In this document: one piece after another, positions 13,582-18,153 of the stretch
How the letters are laid out: every line of letters starts with the position of its first letter
How positions within the stretch are numbered: the stretch's first letter is position 1
Assembly: GCA_017475805.1 (NCBI GenBank)
Contig: JAFVEW010000232.1
Coordinates: 1 to 18,153 of the forward strand
Direction: 5' to 3'
Origin: Synergistaceae bacterium
Lineage (GTDB): Bacteria; Synergistota; Synergistia; Synergistales; Aminobacteriaceae
Length of the DNA: 18,153 nt
Notes under the pieces: generated by a model
Told to the model about the DNA's origin: nothing
What the model saw: the letters and a program-made list of their open reading frames with translations, nothing else
Databases searched by the model: none
Program-made: the position numbers and the translations under genes

Positions 13582-13602
13582 TAAAAAGCTCCCGCTCTTT
13601 TT
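13571..13602 (+). terminator. Intrinsic terminator of the prepilin-like gene
   Basis: AGTGGGAG (13571-13578) pairs with CTCCCGCT (13589-13596), 8 pairs with one G-U, across a 10-nt loop, followed by CTTTTT. The left arm lies in the last codons and the stop codon sits in the loop. Confidence 0.8.
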
Positions 13603-13649
13603 GAGAGAGATTATGGTCGTGTTATAAACTACGGTGAAAAGCTCCGTAT

Positions 13650-14966
13650 TTATTCATGGAGGAGCAATTCGTTTACCTCTCTTTTCAACCAGCCTATCAA
13701 ATATAAACTTCCGCAAATTAAAATAGCTTCGTTATCATCGTTCAAAGCCTTTTTAATTGCTTCTCTCGGGTCATTAAAACCTTCGGGAATATTTCTCCAT
13801 TCAAATTCTTTAGCAGCATTCAATAACTCGTCAGGCGTCAAAGCTCGCGGCATTTCAGGAACCGTCGCAGCATAAAACGCCGATTTTAATTCTTTGCTTA
13901 TTAATTCGAGACAGCCGAGATAATTTTTATCACGCATTGCAGCATAAATAACTCCAAATTTTAGACCCGGCCATAATTTTTTAACGCTCTCGCAAAGTTT
14001 TTTAACGCCGTCATAATTATGTCCGCCGTCTAAAATTATTAAAGGTTCACGCGAAACTATTTCAAGCCGTCCAGGCCAAGCCGCTTTAATCATGCCTTCA
14101 CGAATAGAATCATCATTAATTTTAGGGAATAAATCTTTAATTTCAGAGACAGCTAACAGGCTCAAAGCTGCATTTTTAATTTGATAATCGCCGATTAATT
14201 TTGTTTTTATATTTTTTATGTAATAAAAGCTGCTGTCGGATTTTGAAATGAAATCAAAAGAATTTCCGTCGGGCGAAATTTTTATATTTTCGATTTTAGA
14301 GTCTTCTGTCAAAACATGAGCCAGAGCATCATGTTCGTAGCAAAAATCTTTGAACATAGGAATTAAAGACTCATCTACACCGGAAAAACAAGCGTGAACA
14401 TTTTTTTTAACGACCGCAAATTTTTCAGCCGCAATATTTTGAAGCAGAGGCCCTAAATATTCCATATGATCCATTGAAATTGACGTAATAACAGAACAGA
14501 CGGTTTGACTCATGACGTTAGTGGCGTCGAATTTTCCGCCGAGTCCTGCTTCGATTACGCCGACATCGATTTGATTTGAACGTGCCAGCCAAAACGCACA
14601 CGCCGTTACAAGTTCAAAATAAGACGGCAATTCTTCGTCAGGTTGAATTACTTTTATGACGTCTTCAGCGGCTCTTATCCACTCGTCCGCGCCTAAAATT
14701 TCGCCGTTTATCATAAAGCGTTCGCCCGGCGTTACAAGATGAGGACTTAAATAAAATCCTGTTTTATATCCTGAAGCCTTAAAAATTGACGAAATAAAAG
14801 CTCCTGTTGAGCCTTTGCCGTTTGTGCCGACAATATGAATAGACTTAAAAGAATTTTGAGGATTATCTAAGCGGGCTAATAATTTTTTTATTCTTTCGAG
14901 ACCCGGAAGAATCTTATTATTTGAGTTAGCGTATAAAATTTTTTCAAATTCATCAAAAGTTTTCAT
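13650..14966 (-). CDS. folC: Folylpolyglutamate synthase / dihydrofolate synthase FolC
   Basis: This 438-residue protein is an ATP-dependent Mur-ligase-family enzyme that adds glutamate to folates, and in many bacteria also to dihydropteroate. The P-loop GTNGKGS is at residues 47-53. The FolC hallmarks LSPHLVTPGERFMING, EAGLGGKFDATNV, ISMDHMEYLG, GDYQIKNAALSLLA, WPGRLEIV and LDGGHNYDGV occur in order. Length is normal. No SD is visible upstream of ATG 14966; the leader is AT-rich and contains a heptad hairpin. It is last in the ftsA-ftsZ-SPOR-folC run and may depend on read-through of the hairpin at 14984-15023. Confidence 0.95.
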   Translation of the reverse strand: MKTFDEFEKILYANSNNKILPGLERIKKLLARLDNPQNSFKSIHIVGTNGKGSTGAFISSIFKASGYKTGFYLSPHLVTPGERFMINGEILGADEWIRAAEDVIKVIQPDEELPSYFELVTACAFWLARSNQIDVGVIEAGLGGKFDATNVMSQTVCSVITSISMDHMEYLGPLLQNIAAEKFAVVKKNVHACFSGVDESLIPMFKDFCYEHDALAHVLTEDSKIENIKISPDGNSFDFISKSDSSFYYIKNIKTKLIGDYQIKNAALSLLAVSEIKDLFPKINDDSIREGMIKAAWPGRLEIVSREPLIILDGGHNYDGVKKLCESVKKLWPGLKFGVIYAAMRDKNYLGCLELISKELKSAFYAATVPEMPRALTPDELLNAAKEFEWRNIPEGFNDPREAIKKALNDDNEAILICGSLYLIGWLKREVNELLLHE

Positions 14967-14983
14967 GATTTTTTATAAAAAAT

Positions 14984-15023
14984 TTAGGAGCTTGAAATCA
15001 AATTTATAATTTCTAACTCCTAA
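14984..15023 (-). terminator. Heptad hairpin after the SPOR gene (terminator-like)
   Basis: On the minus strand TTAGGAGTT pairs with AGCTCCTAA (9 pairs including one G-U). A single A-A mismatch separates an inner GAAAT/ATTTC stem with a 10-nt loop. ATTTTTTA follows. This could stop or weaken transcription between the SPOR gene and folC. Confidence 0.6.
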
Positions 15024-15046
15024 TTAAATTCAAATTAAAAAATTTA

Positions 15047-15841
15047 TTATTTTGCCGGAGGGAAAGAAAAACTACCTTTATAGCCAAGTTTTTGCATAGC
15101 ATTCACGACACTGTCAGCTGCTTTTTTATCTGCACCGCCCGCTACCCAAACTTTGAAATGCTTTGACGCAGGATTTGAATAAACTGTAGCGTTATAACCC
15201 GCTTTCTTAATTTTATTAGCGGCGTCTTGAGCTCCTGCCTTCGTAGTGTAAGCACCGACTTGAACACGCCATTGTTTATCGCTGACTGAAGAAGAGCCGG
15301 ACTGTTTTGAAGTCTGAGTTTTTGCTGCAGGAGTTTGAGTTTGTTTTTTTGCTGTCGAAGCCGGCGCAGAAGTTTTTTTAGCCGCAGGTGCTGCTGTCTG
15401 ATTTACAGGAGGTAAAGGCTTTGTCTGAACAGCTACAGCAAGAGCGAATAAATCTTCTTCTTCTTTATTTTCTTGATTATTATTATCGTTAGCGACCGCT
15501 GTCGAGTCCATTGAAACAGGTTCAGAAACTTTCGCTGCAGGTTCGGCCTCCATTCGGCTGCGTTCAAGTTCAGCCAAGATAGCAGGAGCTTCCGCGTAAG
15601 CCCGCGTTGAAGCAATACCCGGCGAAGAGTTCAGACCGTTAATAAAAAACTGACGTCCCGCAAGAACAAGCAGCAAGACCGCAAAAACTCCAACGATCGG
15701 GAGAATCATGTCGCCGAACGACGGCAAAACTCCGCGCTTTTTGAGGCCGCGTCTCACTGTTGAAGCTGCTCTTCGTGGAATTGGGCTGAAATCAGTCCGT
15801 TCAGTTCTTGCTGTTCTTTCTGTAAAGCGCTGGCTGGTCAT
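15047..15841 (-). CDS. FtsN-like membrane protein with SPOR domain
   Basis: This 264-residue protein has a basic cytoplasmic N-terminus (about 1-42) and one membrane segment (about 45-63). A long Ala/Thr/Pro/Gln-rich linker follows, and then a C-terminal SPOR domain (about 187-264, starting KQWRVQVGAYTTKAGAQDA). SPOR domains bind denuded glycan strands at the division septum, which fits its place next to ftsZ. The layout is that of FtsN, though FtsN-specific essential helices are not identified. GAGG precedes ATG 15841 by 7 bases. The start lies 41 bases inside the end of ftsZ in another frame, and the stop is 24 bases before the heptad hairpin. Confidence 0.9.
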   Translation of the reverse strand: MTSQRFTERTARTERTDFSPIPRRAASTVRRGLKKRGVLPSFGDMILPIVGVFAVLLLVLAGRQFFINGLNSSPGIASTRAYAEAPAILAELERSRMEAEPAAKVSEPVSMDSTAVANDNNNQENKEEEDLFALAVAVQTKPLPPVNQTAAPAAKKTSAPASTAKKQTQTPAAKTQTSKQSGSSSVSDKQWRVQVGAYTTKAGAQDAANKIKKAGYNATVYSNPASKHFKVWVAGGADKKAADSVVNAMQKLGYKGSFSFPPAK

Positions 15842-17042
15842 ATAACTTCCTCTGATGAGCAGGGAATCCGCCCTCGTTAGTCGGTGCAGTTAAGTTTGCC
15901 TCTTGAAGTCCCTGATTAGCTAAATTTCTGTTCTTGTTGTATATGTCATAAATAGATCCGCCCGGTCTTGAATTAAATTGCGGAGCTTGAGGCGGCTGAG
16001 GAGCAACAGGTTCCGGCCTATCAATATTCGGTTTAGCTGTGTTACCTCTAGCACGAATATTCTGCATAGCTTCTTCAGGGAATGTCGCTATCAATGTTAC
16101 ATGGACTTTCTCGCCGAGTGATTCATCAATGACGTGTCCCCAAATGACTTGAGCGTCGGGATCTGCTGTCTCTTCTATAATCTTTGCAGCATCGGACATT
16201 TCCGTTAAAAGAATTTCTGCGCCTGTCGTTACGTTTAACAAAATTCCTTTTGCGCCCGTAACAGGTATAGTCATCAACGGAGACTGGATTGCGTTTCTTG
16301 CTGCTATTACAGCTCTGTCCTCGCCTTCGCCCTCGCCCATGCCCATTACAGCTGTGCCTGCGCCGGTCAAAATTGCTTTAATATCAGCAAAGTCAAGATT
16401 AATGAAGCCTGATTTAGTGATTAAGTCCGTAACACCTTGAACGGCCTGACGAAGGACCTCATCGACTTTTTTATAAGCGTCAACGATTTTCATTTTCGAG
16501 CCGTTATCAATTTGAAGCAATTTATCATTCTCGACGACTAAAAGGGCATCAACATTCTTTTTAAGAACTTCGATTCCCTCTTCAGCTGTGCGCATACGTT
16601 TAGCCATTTCAAAACCGAACGGCTTTGTAACAACACCGACGACTAAAACGCCCATGTCCCTCGCAGTTTCGGCTATTACAGGAGCAGCTCCTGTGCCTGT
16701 GCCGCCGCCCATGCCCGCCGTAACAAAAAGCATGTCCGCGCCTGCTATATATTCTTTAATTCTATCAATACTTTCTTTAGCTGCATTAGTCCCTACCGCA
16801 GGGTTAGCTCCCGCCCCGAGTCCGCGAGTTAAAGCCTCTCCTAAAATAATTTTATTGGGAGCAAGATTCTGATCTAATGCTCTTGCATCAGTGTTAGCAG
16901 CTACGAAATCAACGCCCTGAACGTTAGACTCGATAATGTGATTAAGCGCGTTTCCGCCGCCGCCTCCCACTCCGAAGACTACTATTTTTTCGTTCTGACG
17001 TACATTGCTATTCGTTAGCTTGAATAACTGATCTTGATTCAC
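15801..17042 (-). CDS. ftsZ: Cell division GTPase FtsZ
   Basis: This is a 413-residue FtsZ, the tubulin-like protein that forms the division ring. The GTP-binding signature GGGTGTG is at about residues 112-118, preceded by VVFGVGGGGGNALNHI near the N-terminus. The synergy loop NLDFADIKAILTGAG is complete. The C-terminal linker of about 70 residues is Pro/Asn/Gln-rich and ends in YDQPALYRKN, a variant of the conserved 'PAFLRR' tail that binds FtsA and ZipA-type partners. The start is set at GTG 17042. The in-frame ATG at 17069 would put the strong SD (GAGGAG, 17062-17052) inside the coding region. It overlaps the SPOR gene by 41 bases. ftsA lies 75 bases upstream. Confidence 0.96.
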   Translation of the reverse strand: MNQDQLFKLTNSNVRQNEKIVVFGVGGGGGNALNHIIESNVQGVDFVAANTDARALDQNLAPNKIILGEALTRGLGAGANPAVGTNAAKESIDRIKEYIAGADMLFVTAGMGGGTGTGAAPVIAETARDMGVLVVGVVTKPFGFEMAKRMRTAEEGIEVLKKNVDALLVVENDKLLQIDNGSKMKIVDAYKKVDEVLRQAVQGVTDLITKSGFINLDFADIKAILTGAGTAVMGMGEGEGEDRAVIAARNAIQSPLMTIPVTGAKGILLNVTTGAEILLTEMSDAAKIIEETADPDAQVIWGHVIDESLGEKVHVTLIATFPEEAMQNIRARGNTAKPNIDRPEPVAPQPPQAPQFNSRPGGSIYDIYNKNRNLANQGLQEANLTAPTNEGGFPAHQRKLYDQPALYRKNSKN

Positions 17043-17117
17043 GATAAAACACTCCTCTCCTCCATGCAAAATTTTATTTTATTTTTGCGTCGTTGACAAT
17101 ACTTAATTAAATTTTAA

Positions 17118-18153
17118 TTAAAATAATTTTCCGAATTTGTCTTTCAGATTTCTTAAAAATTCTCCGACATTTCTACGGTGTTCCTCTTCGTCATCGTAAT
17201 AATCATCATCAGGCTCGTAATCGTCGTCTTCATCTTCGCGGCCATTATAGTAATTATCATCTTCGTCTTCATAATCATTTCCGCGTTCACGTTCACGATC
17301 CCGACGTTCTGCGCGATCTTTTTCTTGACGCGCTCTTTTTTCTGAATCTTTAGAAAGTCCCGGCAATAATTGATCCGATTCCATGAATAAATACGGGTCG
17401 TTTTCAGTCATAATTTGATATTTCAAAATTCCTGCCGCGCTTACATAAGAGGCATTATCGAGTCCCGGAGGCATTTTATAAACAGGCTCAATGACTTTTC
17501 TAACAGGCATTTGCAGAATATCCTCTAACATCATTTCGATGCCAGGAGTATCTGAAACACCGCCGGATAGAATTATTCCGCCCGGAAAATGCTGAGGAGT
17601 TGCTTCTGCTAAGGCGTTGCGGACATATTCGCCGAAAAGTTCTTCAACACGTGCGACGATAGCTTGAGTCGCTAAATCAGCGTCAATGCCTTCGCGGCGT
17701 AAATCTTCAGGCGGAGTCGTGAAAATTCTTTTTTTCAAATGTTCGGCTTCACCGTAAGGAATATGGAGCACTGTAGCTATATCGCTGCGAATATGATCTC
17801 CGCCGATTGGAATACTCATTACCCGATAAGCACGGCCGCCGCGATACAAAACTATTCCCGTTGTGCCGCCGCCTATACAAATTGAAATACAACCGGCTCG
17901 CATTTCTTCTTCATAAACCGCACCTAACGACGACGCTAAAGGTTTTAAGACAAGTCCTTTAACTTCAAGTCCTGAAGTCTGCACGCAGTTCACGACATTT
18001 TGAACATAAGTCATCGGCACAGCAACAGTCTGAAGCCACATATCTAATTGATTGCCGTTCATATTCAAAGGCTCGTCAATCGGTCTGCCGTCAAGTTCGT
18101 AATTCGTGGGGATCATGTGAAGTGAATACATATTGCTGCGAAGTGCTAAATTA
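17118..18153 (-). CDS. ftsA: Cell division protein FtsA (5' end outside window)
   Basis: The minus-strand frame stays open to the window edge, so the N-terminal part of this actin-like FtsZ membrane anchor is missing. Visible are the subdomain-1C region (LHMIPTNYELDG) and the phosphate-2/adenosine motifs ICIGGGTTGIVLYRGG and GGIILSGGVSDTPGIEMML. The C-terminal amphipathic membrane-targeting helix, NVGEFLRNLKDKFGKLF, is also present. Between the ATPase core and this helix lies a long charged linker. It is first Arg/Glu-rich, then very Asp/Glu/Tyr-rich (for example DYEDEDDNYYNG). This linker is longer and more acidic than in well studied FtsA proteins. It precedes ftsZ by 75 bases, the usual order. 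Confidence 0.94.
   Translation of the reverse strand, partial: NLALRSNMYSLHMIPTNYELDGRPIDEPLNMNGNQLDMWLQTVAVPMTYVQNVVNCVQTSGLEVKGLVLKPLASSLGAVYEEEMRAGCISICIGGGTTGIVLYRGGRAYRVMSIPIGGDHIRSDIATVLHIPYGEAEHLKKRIFTTPPEDLRREGIDADLATQAIVARVEELFGEYVRNALAEATPQHFPGGIILSGGVSDTPGIEMMLEDILQMPVRKVIEPVYKMPPGLDNASYVSAAGILKYQIMTENDPYLFMESDQLLPGLSKDSEKRARQEKDRAERRDRERERGNDYEDEDDNYYNGREDEDDDYEPDDDYYDDEEEHRRNVGEFLRNLKDKFGKLF

Noticed and set aside
13641..13665. GCTCC/GGAGC hairpin at the folC stop codon
   Set aside because: It has only 5 pairs, a 15-base loop and a short T-run on the minus strand, too weak to list as the folC terminator.
17043..17069. ATG start of ftsZ nine codons upstream
   Set aside because: Those codons encode the purine-rich SD itself. 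The GTG at 17042 has ideal spacing.
1..18153. CRISPR array, IS element, integrase or phage genes
   Set aside because: No regularly spaced identical repeats, transposase motifs or terminal inverted repeats bounding a transposase were seen. The heptad hairpins are not CRISPR repeats, since they lack spacers.

Overview
This is a gene-dense chromosomal window, A+T-rich (roughly 40% G+C by eye), from what looks like a strictly anaerobic, diderm bacterium. A desulfoferrodoxin-type superoxide reductase beside a bacterial ferritin points to an anaerobe. An FtsN-like SPOR protein, PBP2, prepilin-type sequences and the order ftsA-ftsZ-SPOR-folC suggest Synergistota (a gut or rumen type lineage). That placement is an inference from gene content and style, not a search result.

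Layout, left to right. Bases 1-576 hold the 3' end of an unrecognised acidic protein, ending at a terminator. An ArsR/SmtB-type regulator (671-1045) converges on a tRNA-Lys/tRNA-Glu pair read from the minus strand. A small bacterial PH-domain membrane protein (minus) and an altronate dehydratase gene uxaA (plus) diverge from overlapping promoters at about 1920-1958. After uxaA come a YoeB-type toxin-antitoxin pair (3599-4065), a secreted Sel1-repeat protein and an iron-dependent alcohol dehydrogenase. A perfect 9-bp terminator stem separates this plus-strand group from the next.

From 6057 to about 10947 everything lies on the minus strand. In transcription order: a TIGR02757/DUF2400 protein, a YunG-like protein, mrdA (PBP2), a MNT nucleotidyltransferase/HEPN pair, a nitroreductase and rsmG. 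Several of these overlap and look translationally coupled. Next (minus) come ferritin and superoxide reductase, the iron and oxygen defence pair. A lone plus-strand prepilin-like protein (12151-13581) follows. The window closes on a minus-strand division cluster: ftsA (cut by the window edge), ftsZ, an FtsN-like SPOR protein and folC.

The most notable non-coding signal is a family of short hairpins built from TTAGGAG/TGAGGAG/TTAGGAA heptads. They sit just behind stop codons, in the sense orientation, after uxaA, ftnA, the superoxide reductase gene and the SPOR gene. A pyrimidine half-copy lies after yoeB, so related sequence flanks the toxin-antitoxin cassette. The YoeB module is also unusual: the toxin is textbook, but its partner keeps only the YefM-like C-terminal neutralising segment and has a short basic N-terminus instead of the Phd/YefM DNA-binding fold. 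I found no CRISPR array, IS element, prophage gene or large novel operon.
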